Part shown: positions 17,115 to 25,331 of the stretch, one piece after another
How the letters are laid out: every line of letters starts with the position of its first letter
Position numbering within the stretch: the stretch's first letter is position 1
Translations under genes and position numbers: made by a program
The notes under the pieces: generated by a model
The model's input: the letters and a program-made list of their open reading frames with translations, nothing else
The model's database searches: none
What the model was told of the DNA's origin: nothing
Source: Streptomyces platensis
GTDB lineage: Bacteria > Actinomycetota > Actinomycetes > Streptomycetales > Streptomycetaceae
DNA: 64,000 bases
Assembly: GCF_008704855.1 (NCBI RefSeq)
Contig: NZ_CP023691.1
Span: 3,410,001-3,474,000, forward strand
Reading direction: 5' to 3'

Positions 17115-17350
17115 CTATTGGGGCGAGCACCCGAGGTACAGCGGGAGTTTCCCGGCCGGCGTGCCCAGTTCGGCCTGCTCCGCCCCGGTCGGCGGCGTGG
17201 CGGTGGCATCCCAGTAGGTCACCGCGTCGCGGGTCGGTTCCGTTTCGGCCGGGGTCACCAGGGTGATCAGGACATCCTGTGCGTCGATGACCAGATGACA
17301 CACCAGATCCCGCACGAGCCAGCCGGTACAGCCGGACGGCTGGGCGAAGT
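17115..17350 (-). pseudogene. truncated maleylpyruvate isomerase / DinB-like N-terminal domain relic
   Basis: This frame reads FAQPSGCTGWLVRDLVCH and continues through ITLVTPAETEPTRDAV and YWDATATPPTG. That matches the N-terminal helices of mycothiol-dependent maleylpyruvate isomerase family proteins, which are normally 200 residues or more. Upstream of FAQPSG the frame shows no start and no homologous sequence, and it ends at 17115 soon after the first domain helices. Both ends are therefore missing. It lies between murA and hup, which are next to each other in S. coelicolor, so it is probably a decayed remnant. A short internal ATG/GTG would give 66 residues, too short for the fold. Confidence 0.6.
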
Positions 17351-17685
17351 CCGCGCCGCCGGGCCGGGGAGCTCTTACGCCGCCCGCCCGCTCACACGAC
17401 CGTGCCGCACCGCGTACCCACCCCCCGTACAGCCGTGGCAGCCCGCCTGACGGGCTTACACCTGGCGGACTTCCCGATCACCCCGCCCAGCTCCTCCGAG
17501 GCGGGCACAGGCCGCCTCGCGGGCACCGGCCGCCCCATTCGGGCGCACCGGCCGCCCCGTACGGCCCCGGACCGCTCCTGCGGGCGCCCAGCCCCCTCCC
17601 ACGCGCTCAGCCCACCCCGCCCCGCCCGGCTCACCCGCCCACGCGGGAACACACGGGCACACGCAACTCCCCAGGCACACGAAAA
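17351..17685. other. gene-free stretch upstream of the hup terminator
   Basis: It is C-rich on the plus strand, and no open frame on either strand has a recognisable domain. It may contain eroded sequence of the adjacent isomerase relic. Confidence 0.5.
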
Positions 17686-17714
17686 GGCGGCCACCCCCAA
17701 AAGGGATGGCCGCC
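17686..17714 (-). terminator. hup terminator
   Basis: GGCGGCCACCCC pairs with GGGATGGCCGCC with one mismatch. On the minus strand the stem is followed by TTTT, as expected of an intrinsic terminator 23 bases after the hup stop. Confidence 0.85.
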
Positions 17715-17736
17715 CTGTCTTGCCGTGCTGAGGGTC

Positions 17737-18018
17737 TTACTTACCCTTGGCGGCTTCCTTGAGCTTGGAGCCCGCGGAGACCTTCACGCTGTAGCCGGCC
17801 GGGATCTGGATCGGGTCGCCGGTCTGCGGGTTGCGCGCGGTGCGAGCGGCACGGTGGGTGCGCTCGAAGGTCAGGAAGCCGGGGATGGTGACCTTCTCGT
17901 CGCCCTTGGCGACGATCTCGCCGGTCACCTCGGCGAGGGCGGCCAGAACGGCGTCGGCGTCCTTGCGGGTCACCTCGGCGCGATCGGCCAGAGCGGCCAC
18001 CAGCTCACTGCGGTTCAT
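17737..18018 (-). CDS. hup: HU family DNA-binding protein
   Basis: A 93-residue HU protein of the short type, without the lysine-rich tail of Streptomyces HupS. HU homodimers bend and compact DNA in the nucleoid. The N-terminal helices (MNRSELVAALADRA) and the DNA-grasping beta-arm region with ARNPQTGDPIQIP are typical; the IPGFLTF strand precedes the arm. The ATG at 18018 is the family start. Gene order next to murA and malic enzyme matches hupA of S. coelicolor (SCO2950, from memory). Expression is probably high in vegetative growth. Confidence 0.95.
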   Translation of the reverse strand: MNRSELVAALADRAEVTRKDADAVLAALAEVTGEIVAKGDEKVTIPGFLTFERTHRAARTARNPQTGDPIQIPAGYSVKVSAGSKLKEAAKGK

Positions 18019-18193
18019 GTTTGTACTCCCGTGTTCTTCTTGCCAATGAGGCGTGAGATCGAAGCCGATGCTGCCAGGGTCCTCGGACAGTCCCCGGACC
18101 CGGGTCTGGTGCCAGACCCTCGCGCCCGATTACGCATCCTGCCCCCACCTGCGGCGGTAAAGCCAATCCGGCACCCAGGAGGGTCACACGAAA

Positions 18194-18222
18194 AGCGCCA
18201 CTGCCTCGTTAGTGGTGACGCT
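18194..18222 (-). terminator. malic enzyme terminator
   Basis: On the minus strand AGCG-TCA-CCACT pairs with AGTGG-CGCT around an 8-base loop and is followed by TTTT. It sits about 105 bases past the malic enzyme stop and upstream of hup. Confidence 0.6.
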
Positions 18223-18325
18223 CCGTAATATTTCCGCTCCGGGCCGGCCCCACAGGGCGGCGGTCGCTTGCTGCCCGCCACCCTATGGGGGCCCCAACGA
18301 CGGCGTGTCCAGCGACGCGCCGTAC

Positions 18326-19759
18326 TCAGACCGCCGTGGTGGCCGTCACAGCCGGGTCACCGCTCTTCGCGGCCTCCCGGACGGCACCGGCCACCGCGCC
18401 CGCGACCTTCTCGTTGAAGACGCTGGGGATGATGTAGTTCGGGTTGACCTCGTCCTCCAGGACGACGTCCGCGAGGGCTCCGGCCGCGGCCAGCATCATC
18501 TCGGTGTTCACCGTACGGGAGTGGGCGTCCAGGAGGCCGCGGAAGACTCCGGGGAACACCAGGACGTTGTTGATCTGGTTGGGGAAGTCGGAGCGGCCGG
18601 TGGCCACGACGGCGGCGGTCTGCCGGGCGATGGCGGGGTCGACCTCGGGGTCCGGGTTGGCGAGTGCGAACACGATCGCGCCGTCGGCCATCCTCGCGAC
18701 GTCGTCGCCGTCCAGGACGTTGGGCGCGGAGACGCCGATGAAGACGTCCGCGCCGACCACGGCCTCCTTGAGGGTGCCGGTGACGCCCTCGGGGTTGGTG
18801 TTGTCGGCGATCCAGCGCAGCGGCGAGTCCGGGTCGGCGTCGACCAGGTCCGTACGGCCGGCGTGCACGACACCGTGGATGTCGGCGACGACGGCGTGCC
18901 GGACACCGGCCGCGATCAGCAGCTTGAGGATGGCGGTACCGGCCGCGCCGGCGCCGGACATCACGACCCGGACGTCCTCGATCTTCTTGCCGACGACGCG
19001 CAGCGCGTTGGTGAGCGCGGCGAGCACCACGATGGCGGTGCCGTGCTGGTCGTCGTGGAAGACCGGGATGTCCAGGGCCTCGCGCAGCCGCGCCTCGATC
19101 TCGAAGCAGCGGGGGGCGGAGATGTCCTCCAGGTTGATGCCCGCGAAGCCGGGGGCGATGGCCTTGACGATCTCCACGATGGCGTCGGTGTCCTGGGTGT
19201 CCAGGCACAGCGGCCAGGCGTCGATGCCGGCGAAGCGCTTGAAGAGGGCCGCCTTGCCCTCCATGACGGGCAGAGCGGCCTTGGGGCCGATGTTGCCGAG
19301 GCCGAGGACGGCGGAGCCGTCGGTGACCACCGCGACGCTGTTGCGTTTGATGGTCAGGCGGCGGGCGTCCTCGGGGTTGTCGGCGATGGCCTGGCAGACG
19401 CGGGCGACACCGGGGGTGTAGATCATCGAGAGGTCGTCACGGTTGCGGATGGGGTGCTTCGACGACATCTCGATCTTGCCGCCGAGGTGCATCAGGAACG
19501 TACGGTCGGAGACCTTGCCGAGCGAGACGCCCTCGATGGCGCGCAGCTGCTGGACGATCTCGTCGGCGTGGGCCGTGGAGGTCGCCGCGATGGTGACGTC
19601 GATCCGGAGCTTCTCGTGGCCGGATGCCGTGACGTCGAGGCCGGTCACCGAGCCTCCGTGGGACTCGACGGCCGTGGTGAGCTGGGAGACCGCGGTTCCG
19701 CTCGCGGGCACCTCCAGCCGGACCGTCATCGAGTAGGAGACGCTGGGCGCCGTTGCCAT
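18326..19759 (-). CDS. NAD(P)-dependent malic enzyme with N-terminal ACT domain
   Basis: A 477-residue enzyme converting malate to pyruvate and CO2 with reduction of NAD(P). Residues 1 to about 90 form an ACT domain, a usual amino-acid or metabolite sensor. The malic domain follows with IYTPGVARV and TDGSAVLGLGNIGPKAALPV. The nucleotide-binding domain contains HDDQHGTAIV and the Rossmann loop SGAGAAG. Cofactor preference cannot be settled from the sequence. The ATG at 19759 has AGAGGAAG upstream. The matching S. coelicolor gene is, from memory, SCO2951. Upstream lies a hairpin and a structured region that could be regulatory. Confidence 0.92.
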   Translation of the reverse strand: MATAPSVSYSMTVRLEVPASGTAVSQLTTAVESHGGSVTGLDVTASGHEKLRIDVTIAATSTAHADEIVQQLRAIEGVSLGKVSDRTFLMHLGGKIEMSSKHPIRNRDDLSMIYTPGVARVCQAIADNPEDARRLTIKRNSVAVVTDGSAVLGLGNIGPKAALPVMEGKAALFKRFAGIDAWPLCLDTQDTDAIVEIVKAIAPGFAGINLEDISAPRCFEIEARLREALDIPVFHDDQHGTAIVVLAALTNALRVVGKKIEDVRVVMSGAGAAGTAILKLLIAAGVRHAVVADIHGVVHAGRTDLVDADPDSPLRWIADNTNPEGVTGTLKEAVVGADVFIGVSAPNVLDGDDVARMADGAIVFALANPDPEVDPAIARQTAAVVATGRSDFPNQINNVLVFPGVFRGLLDAHSRTVNTEMMLAAAGALADVVLEDEVNPNYIIPSVFNEKVAGAVAGAVREAAKSGDPAVTATTAV

Positions 19760-19922
19760 GGCCGACTTCCTCTGCTTTCACCGTGTGGCTGGATTTGCCG
19801 TCCGATCGTCGCACCTACCGCGGAGTATGCGGTAGCCGCCCGGCATTGAGAACGTTTTGTTCGCGGGCGGCGGCTACTTCGGAAAACGACTTCCACCATA
19901 CGAGATGCCGCAGCCGCAGCAA

Positions 19923-19955
19923 AGAGGCCCACGTCACGGGGTGACGTGGGCCTCT
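19923..19955 (-). terminator. 15-bp hairpin terminator upstream of the malic enzyme gene
   Basis: A perfect stem AGAGGCCCACGTCAC / GTGACGTGGGCCTCT with a GGG loop. It lies directly after the structured-RNA candidate at 19960-20060 on the minus strand and 164 bases before the malic enzyme start, so it either ends a short RNA or acts as an attenuator. It could also end the helD transcript. Confidence 0.75.
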
Positions 19956-19959
19956 CGAA

Positions 19960-20060
19960 CGTTAACGGCACCGACCCGCCATGCTCGCCTCGCGGCAAGT
20001 GGTCGCTCGTAGCGACGATGGTTGGGCCCGGGGGCTTGGATCGAGCCGGTGCCGTCACCC
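19960..20060 (-). ncRNA. structured RNA candidate between helD and malic enzyme genes
   Basis: A 9-bp stem closes the element: ACGGCACCG (19965-19973) with CGGTGCCGT (20047-20055). Inside it, GTCGC-TCGTA-GCGAC (20002-20016) forms a hairpin. A perfect 15-bp terminator hairpin follows at once on the minus strand. There is no open frame. I compared it by eye with SAM-I/IV, TPP, glycine, fluoride, ZTP, T-box and 6C elements and found no match. I recall a reported S. coelicolor small RNA named scr2952 near the equivalent locus, unverified. It could be a small RNA or a leader of the malic enzyme gene. Confidence 0.45.
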
Positions 20061-20187
20061 AGGCTAACAAACCATCCCCGGAAGCGAATCCCGTCCCGCG
20101 GGGCCGATTTCAAGACCCCTCGGACGGCGGCGCGCACGCCCGGCGCAGGCCGCCGGACGGGTGCCGGCCCGGGGCCGGCCGGCGGTT

Positions 20188-22773
20188 TCAGTCCCGCAGC
20201 AGGTCGGGCACCCCCGCCGCGTCCGGTTCGTCCCGTTCGGCCGACAGTACGGTCAGCTGCTGGGTCGCCCGGGTCAGCGCCACGTACAGCACCCGCAGGC
20301 CGGCCGGGGACTCATCGGCGATCTCGGCCGGTGAGACCACCAGCGTCGCGTCGTACTCCAGCCCCTTGGCCTCCAGGGAGCCCAGTGCCACCACCCGGTC
20401 GCCGAGCGGGGCCAGCCAACGGCGGGCCTGCGCACGGCGGTTCATGGCCACCACGACGCCGACCGTGCCGTCCACCTCGCCCAGCAGCCGCTCGGCCTCG
20501 GCCACCGTGGCCTGCGCCAGCGCCGCGTCACCGGCGGACCGGTCCGGTCCCTCCCCGTCCGGGGTGAGCGCGAAGCGGGGCTCCAGGCCCGTGGAGCGGA
20601 CCGCCTTCGGGGACGCCATACCGGGCATCGCCAGCGCCAGGACGCGGGCGGCCAGCTCGGCGATCTCCGCGGGGTTGCGGTAGTTCACGGTGAGCGTGAA
20701 GCGGCGGCGCGGGCGGGTGCCGAGCGCCTCGTCACGGGCGACGGCGGCCTCGTCCGGGTCGGACCAGGAGGACTGCGCGGGGTCGCCGACCACCGTCCAG
20801 GTCGCGTGCCGGCCGCGGCGGCCGACCATCCGCCACTGCATCGGCGTCAGGTCCTGCGCCTCGTCGACGATGACGTGCGCGTAGTCGGTGCGCTCCTCCT
20901 CCAGCCGTTCGCGCCGGCTGCGGCCGCCGCCGTTGCGGTCGGTGTAGGTCGTGAGCTCCTCCAGGCCGGTCAGATGGTCCAGCGGATCGGCCTCCCGCGG
21001 CCGGGCCGGGCGCATCGGGGCGCCGAGGACCATCTGGAGCTCGTCCAGCAGGGCGACATCGTGCACCGACAGCGGGCCGTGGCCGGTGTGGTCCAACCGC
21101 TGGAGCGAACGGGCCAGTTGGCGTACCTCGCGGGAGGTGAGCACCCGGCGCGCCCAGCGGCCGAGCAGCCGCTCGTCGGCCATGGCGGCCAGTACCCCGC
21201 GCGGGGTCAGCTCGGGCCACCAGGCGTCCAGGAACTCCTGGAAGTCGGGCTCGGTGGTGATGTCCTCGTCGAAGCCCTCACGGGCCTCGGCGGCGAGTTC
21301 GGGGTCCGTGTAGCGGCGCGCGGCGCCCGACTTGGCCCACAGGGCGTCCAGGATCAGCCGGCGGGCCCGCGGGCGCAGCAGGTTGACCGGCGCGGTGCCG
21401 CCGAGCGCGGAATGCCGGATGGCGCGCAGCTCGTCGGCCTCCAGCTCGATCCGGCCGCCGAACGCGACGACCCGCAGACGGGCGGGCGGGCCCGCGTCGG
21501 GCGCGGCCGGGCCGGGGCGCGGGCCTCGGGTGCGTCTCCGGCGGGTCCCGCTGGCGGCCGCGTCCCGGTCCGCCTCGTTGCCGGCCGTCCCGAAGAGGTC
21601 GTCCAGGGACAGCTGGGCGTCCCCGTCTCCGTCTCCGGCCCGGTCGCCTCCGCTGACCCCGTTTCCGCTCCCGTTCCCGTTCGCCGCCGCCGTGGTGGCC
21701 GCCGGGCCGGTCGCCCGGGTGCCCGGCGCCGTCAGCTCCAGGGCGCCCCGGGCCGCCTTGCGCAGCAGCTTCTGCATCCGCGAGGAGCCCTTGATACGGG
21801 CCACCGCCGGTGAGTCGTACGCCGTCGCCTCGGCGCCGTCCACCAGCGACCCGAGCGCCCGGATGGCGACCTGGCCCTCCTCGCCCAGCGACGGCAGTAC
21901 GCCTTCGGTGTAGGCGACCAGCAGCGGCGTCGGGGAGACGATCAGGATGCCGCCCGCGTAGCGGCGGCGGTCCTGGTAGAGGAGGTAGGCGGCGCGGTGC
22001 AGGGCGACCGCGGTCTTGCCCGTGCCGGGTCCGCCCTCGACCTCGGTGACGGAGGCGGCGGGCGCCCGGATCACCTTGTCCTGCTCGGCCTGGATGGAGG
22101 CGACGATGTCCCGCATGGTGTGGCTGCGGGCCCGGCCCAGCGCGGCCATCAGCGCGCCGTCACCGATCGCCGGGAGCTCCGCGCCGTCCAGCGTCGCGGT
22201 GATCTCCGGGCGCATCAGATCGTCCTCGACGCCGAGGACCTTGCGGCCCTTGGAGCGGATCACCCGGCGCCGGACGACCCGGCCGGGGGCGACCGGGGTG
22301 GCCCGGTAGAAGGGGGCGGCGGCCGGTGCCCGCCAGTCGATGACCAGCGGGGAGTAGTCCGCGTCGAGGACGCCGAGCCGGCCGATGTGCAGCGTCTCGG
22401 CGATGGTGGCGCGGTTGTTCTCGATCGCGCCGTCGGCGGGTTCGACGGAGGTGAAGGCGCCGTCCGGGCCCTTCTTGCCGTCCTTGCCGAGGAGCAGGTC
22501 GATACGGCCGAAGAGGAAGTCCTCGTACTCGGAATTCAGGCGGTGGAGATGGACGCCGGCCTGGAAGACCTGGGCGTCCCGCTCGGCGAGCGCGCCGGGC
22601 GTGCCGACCTGGCCGCGCTTGGCGGCGTCGTCCATCAGGAATTCCGCCTCGTGGATCTTCTCCTCAAGGCGCCGGTAGACACGGTCCAGATGCGTCTGTT
22701 CGGCCTCGATCTCGCGGTCGCGAACGGAATCCGGGGTGTGCTCCGGTGCGTGCGTGGCGTTGTGCGCGGCCAC
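20188..22773 (-). CDS. HelD-family UvrD-like helicase / RNA polymerase-associated ATPase
   Basis: An 861-residue superfamily 1 ATPase. The N-terminal coiled coil (about 15-100, EIEAEQTHLDRVYRRLEEKI) is the HelD arm that inserts into RNA polymerase. Walker A EGGPGTGKTAVAL is near residue 245, and Walker B VIVDEAQD near residue 637. The C-terminal UvrD-like motifs include VNYRNPAEIAELA and VLYVALTRAT. HelD proteins release stalled polymerase, and some actinobacterial members (HelR) protect against rifamycins. A low-complexity insert of about 80 residues (Gly/Asn/Asp rich, then RRRRTRG) lies near 345-430. The start is GTG with AAGGGG upstream. It corresponds in order to SCO2952. I saw no rifamycin-associated palindrome upstream. 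Confidence 0.9.
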   Translation of the reverse strand: MAAHNATHAPEHTPDSVRDREIEAEQTHLDRVYRRLEEKIHEAEFLMDDAAKRGQVGTPGALAERDAQVFQAGVHLHRLNSEYEDFLFGRIDLLLGKDGKKGPDGAFTSVEPADGAIENNRATIAETLHIGRLGVLDADYSPLVIDWRAPAAAPFYRATPVAPGRVVRRRVIRSKGRKVLGVEDDLMRPEITATLDGAELPAIGDGALMAALGRARSHTMRDIVASIQAEQDKVIRAPAASVTEVEGGPGTGKTAVALHRAAYLLYQDRRRYAGGILIVSPTPLLVAYTEGVLPSLGEEGQVAIRALGSLVDGAEATAYDSPAVARIKGSSRMQKLLRKAARGALELTAPGTRATGPAATTAAANGNGSGNGVSGGDRAGDGDGDAQLSLDDLFGTAGNEADRDAAASGTRRRRTRGPRPGPAAPDAGPPARLRVVAFGGRIELEADELRAIRHSALGGTAPVNLLRPRARRLILDALWAKSGAARRYTDPELAAEAREGFDEDITTEPDFQEFLDAWWPELTPRGVLAAMADERLLGRWARRVLTSREVRQLARSLQRLDHTGHGPLSVHDVALLDELQMVLGAPMRPARPREADPLDHLTGLEELTTYTDRNGGGRSRRERLEEERTDYAHVIVDEAQDLTPMQWRMVGRRGRHATWTVVGDPAQSSWSDPDEAAVARDEALGTRPRRRFTLTVNYRNPAEIAELAARVLALAMPGMASPKAVRSTGLEPRFALTPDGEGPDRSAGDAALAQATVAEAERLLGEVDGTVGVVVAMNRRAQARRWLAPLGDRVVALGSLEAKGLEYDATLVVSPAEIADESPAGLRVLYVALTRATQQLTVLSAERDEPDAAGVPDLLRD

Positions 22774-22961
22774 CCAGGCCCCCTTCTGCTGTGCGTAGGG
22801 CAGCCGTCAACCGTACGCGAACCAGGCACGCTGCGCACCTGGTGAAAGGGACAAAAACGGGCGAGTTTGGTCGGATGTTGACTCAGACGGCTACGTCGGG
22901 TGTGCCCGGTCGGGGGTTTTGCCGTTCGGCGCCCTGGCGGTCCTTGCCCGGCGCCCCGTCC

Positions 22962-22992
22962 GGCGCCCCGCCCGGTGTCCGGCCGGGGCGCC
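22962..22992 (-). terminator. terminator of the sigU-rsuA operon
   Basis: GGCGCCCCGCCCGG and CCGGCCGGGGCGCC form a 14-bp stem with one mismatch and a TGT loop, about 50 bases past the rsuA stop. Confidence 0.65.
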
Positions 22993-23039
22993 GTTCCGGG
23001 CACCCCGGATTCTCAGGCATGGAGCGGCGGGGCCACTCC

Positions 23040-23780
23040 TCATGCCTTGATCGTGGCCAGCCGCTTGCCGTCCAGCGTGTTGATCTCGAAGTGGTCGATG
23101 TCGCCGCGGTTGAGGGCCGCGCCGCCCGACGCGTAGAGGGGCTCGCGGTTCCACTTCTCGGCGCCGCCCGGGATGCCGTAGCCGCCCTTGGGGACCGCCC
23201 AGGTGGTGATGGTCTGCCGCTTGCCGTCCTTGCCGACGGCGACCAGGTCGCAGCTCTTCGGCCCCTTGACGTTGGCGAGTTCCATGACGACCTGGGTGCC
23301 CCAGGGCCGGGCGGCCATGGAGACGCCCGCCGAGACCTTGGTCTCCGGGTCGACGGAGGTCACCTTCTCGCCCGCGGCGTACTGGGCCCGGACGGCGTTG
23401 GCCAGCGGCGGCGCCGGCTCCTTGTCGCCGCCGCCGGTGACGGAGACGGCGGCGAGCGGCCCGCCGACGATCAGCACGACGGCCGCGGCGACCAGGAACA
23501 GCCGCCGCCGGCCGCGGCTGCGACGGGTGGCGTCGACCTCGTCGAGCAGCCCGTCCAGCACCCGACGGCCGGGGACGGCCGTGATCGTCTCCGGGGTGGG
23601 GGCGGACTGCTTGAACTCGGCGAGCACCGGCGTCAGGGCCATCAGCTCCTCGAGTTCGGCCGCGCACCGGTCACAGCCGACGAGATGCCGCTCGAACCGG
23701 TCCGCGTCTGCGGCGTCCAGGACGCCCAGCACATAGGCGCCGACGTCGCTGTGCCGGTCCGGCTGCGTGGGCGGGATCAC
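23040..23780 (-). CDS. rsuA: anti-sigma factor (RsuA-like), membrane-anchored
   Basis: A 246-residue anti-sigma factor. The N-terminal zinc-binding anti-sigma motif H-x3-C-x2-C (HLVGCDRC) lies near residue 32-39, the single membrane segment is at about 96-115, and the outer domain is about 125 residues. The cytoplasmic part should bind and hold the sigma factor encoded just before it, and the outer domain would sense an envelope signal or protein partner. Its ATG overlaps the sigma gene stop by four bases. In S. coelicolor the corresponding pair is SigU/RsuA; SigU controls secreted proteins and its overactivity blocks aerial growth. Assignment rests on gene order and domain layout. Confidence 0.85.
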   Translation of the reverse strand: MIPPTQPDRHSDVGAYVLGVLDAADADRFERHLVGCDRCAAELEELMALTPVLAEFKQSAPTPETITAVPGRRVLDGLLDEVDATRRSRGRRRLFLVAAAVVLIVGGPLAAVSVTGGGDKEPAPPLANAVRAQYAAGEKVTSVDPETKVSAGVSMAARPWGTQVVMELANVKGPKSCDLVAVGKDGKRQTITTWAVPKGGYGIPGGAEKWNREPLYASGGAALNRGDIDHFEINTLDGKRLATIKA

Positions 23781-24298
23781 TCCGTCACTCCTCGTTCCTC
23801 GAGCGAGAGCTTCAGGGAGCGCAGCGCGTAGAACACCCGGGACCGCACGGTTCCGGCCGGCACGCGCAGCACCTCCGCTGCCTCATTGACCGTACGTTCC
23901 TTGAAGTACGTCTCGACGAGGGCCTCTCGGTGGGCCTGGCTCAGGTCGCTCAGCGCCTCGGAGATCGTCATCAGGCGCAGCGCCCGGTCGATCACATCGG
24001 CGGCGGGCATGGTCTCCAGCGGGGTCGCGTCGACCTCTTGGGGCCGTGCCTTGCGGCTGCGGTGCCCGTCGATCACGATCCGCCGTGCGACGGTCACCAG
24101 CCAGGGACGGATCGAGCCGGTCGCCCGCTGGAGCTGGTCGGCGTTGCGCCAGGCGCGCACCAGCGTCTCCTGCACCACGTCCTCGGCGCGATGCCGGTCG
24201 CCCGCCACCAGCCGCAGGACGAAGGCGAGAAGCGGGCCCGCGTGATCGTCATAGAGGGCTCGCATGAGCTCCTCTTCAGGTGTCGTCCTGTCTGCCAC
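23777..24298 (-). CDS. sigU: ECF RNA polymerase sigma factor (SigU-like)
   Basis: A 173-residue extracytoplasmic-function sigma factor. Region 2 covers about residues 12-75 (YDDHAGPLLAFVLRL, then AEDVVQETLVRAWRN). Region 4 covers about 110-165, with the helix-turn-helix TVNEAAEVLRVPAGTVRSRV. It directs RNA polymerase to a dedicated regulon when released by the anti-sigma factor, whose gene it overlaps as ATGA. Two GTG starts are possible. I chose 24298 because AAGGA lies about eight bases upstream; 24316 would add six residues. The gene name is taken from the S. coelicolor order (SCO2954). Confidence 0.85.
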   Translation of the reverse strand: MADRTTPEEELMRALYDDHAGPLLAFVLRLVAGDRHRAEDVVQETLVRAWRNADQLQRATGSIRPWLVTVARRIVIDGHRSRKARPQEVDATPLETMPAADVIDRALRLMTISEALSDLSQAHREALVETYFKERTVNEAAEVLRVPAGTVRSRVFYALRSLKLSLEERGVTE

Positions 24299-24416
24299 GA
24301 CGGCATCCTTACGCACTCCAACTCCCGGGTCGATAGCCCAGATCGCCCAAGATCGACGGGGACCCTGCCATGAATCGGACTTGCGGTGAGGAGTACGGAC
24401 GGGACGGACGGGGCGT

Positions 24417-25070
24417 TCAGCGGCCGGCGGAAAAATTTTCCGCGGCGGTGACGGGGCCCGTGACGGGGTCCGCGGCGGTGCCTGCGGACTCCTCCCTGCG
24501 CACCATCGTCCGCCGCCGGTGCCGGGCCACCCGCTCCCGGTTGCCGCACACTTCGCTGGAGCACCAACGGCGGCGCCGCCCCCGCGAGGTGTCCAGGTAG
24601 ACCAGCGTGCAGCTCTCGCCCTCGCACTGCCGCAGCTGCCCGCGCGCCACCTCGTCGGTGAGCAGCCCGATCGCGTCCCGGGCCACCGCGGCCAGCAGTC
24701 CGGCGCACTCGGGCGGGCCGGTCAGGGCGCGGGCCAGGGTGCCGTCGGCGGCGCGTACCGCGCTGGGGGCGGGCGGCTGCCCGGCGGCGGCCGCGGAGTT
24801 GAGCAGCGCCAGATCGGCCCCGTCCGCCCCGCCCCGCAGCTCGTCGTGCACCACCCGGACCAGCAGCTCCCGCAGCGCACGGAAGCGGCCGAGCCAGCCG
24901 GTGTCGACGCCGTCCAGCGGGGTGCCGTGCGGTACCAGGCCCGCGCCGGTCAGCCAGGTCCGCAACTGGTCCGGGCCGGTGAGGCGTTCGGCGGGGGCGC
25001 CGTCGGCGGTGGCGGCCAGGTCCAGGCAGACCCGCCCGCAGTCGAACCGCAGATCGCAAGGCGCCGCCAT
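24417..25070 (-). CDS. CGNR zinc finger domain protein (putative transcription regulator)
   Basis: A 217-residue protein. The N-terminal part matches the ABATE/DUF1470 region (FDCGRVCLDLAAT near the start, then QLRTWL). The C-terminal CGNR finger has CEGESCTLVYLD and CSSEVCGNRERVARHRRR, giving four zinc ligands and a basic helix for DNA binding. The ATG at 25070 is the family start. The gene lies between the sigU unit and a divergent methyltransferase. The shared 260-base upstream region includes a TATAGT hexamer near 25214. Members are thought to be stress or detoxification regulators; the target is unknown. Confidence 0.88.
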   Translation of the reverse strand: MAAPCDLRFDCGRVCLDLAATADGAPAERLTGPDQLRTWLTGAGLVPHGTPLDGVDTGWLGRFRALRELLVRVVHDELRGGADGADLALLNSAAAAGQPPAPSAVRAADGTLARALTGPPECAGLLAAVARDAIGLLTDEVARGQLRQCEGESCTLVYLDTSRGRRRRWCSSEVCGNRERVARHRRRTMVRREESAGTAADPVTGPVTAAENFSAGR

Positions 25071-25331
25071 GTTCCTGTCACTCCTTAGGGGCCGGACGTG
25101 TGTGCTCCCAGAGTGCCCGGCCCGCGGTCCGGCCGGAACCCTCCGGAGGCGGCCACTCCGCGCACCCGCGCCACGTAGACACCGTCAGTAGACTCTGCGT
25201 GTATACGCCTGATGTATAGTCCCCGGCACGCCCTCCGCAGGCCGCCCGCACCGGTCCGCCGCATGCTGAGGGCGTGTCCCGCACCACCTGCCCGGCCCCC
25301 GTACCTCAGCTCTTCCAGGACGAAGGTCTCC

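Noticed and set aside
17402..17731. 109-codon plus-strand frame near hup
   Set aside because: It runs through the hup terminator and is Pro/Arg/Thr rich without a domain.
19960..20060. Assignment as a 6C RNA or a known riboswitch
   Set aside because: No loops with six cytosines and no core motif of the classes I could recall.
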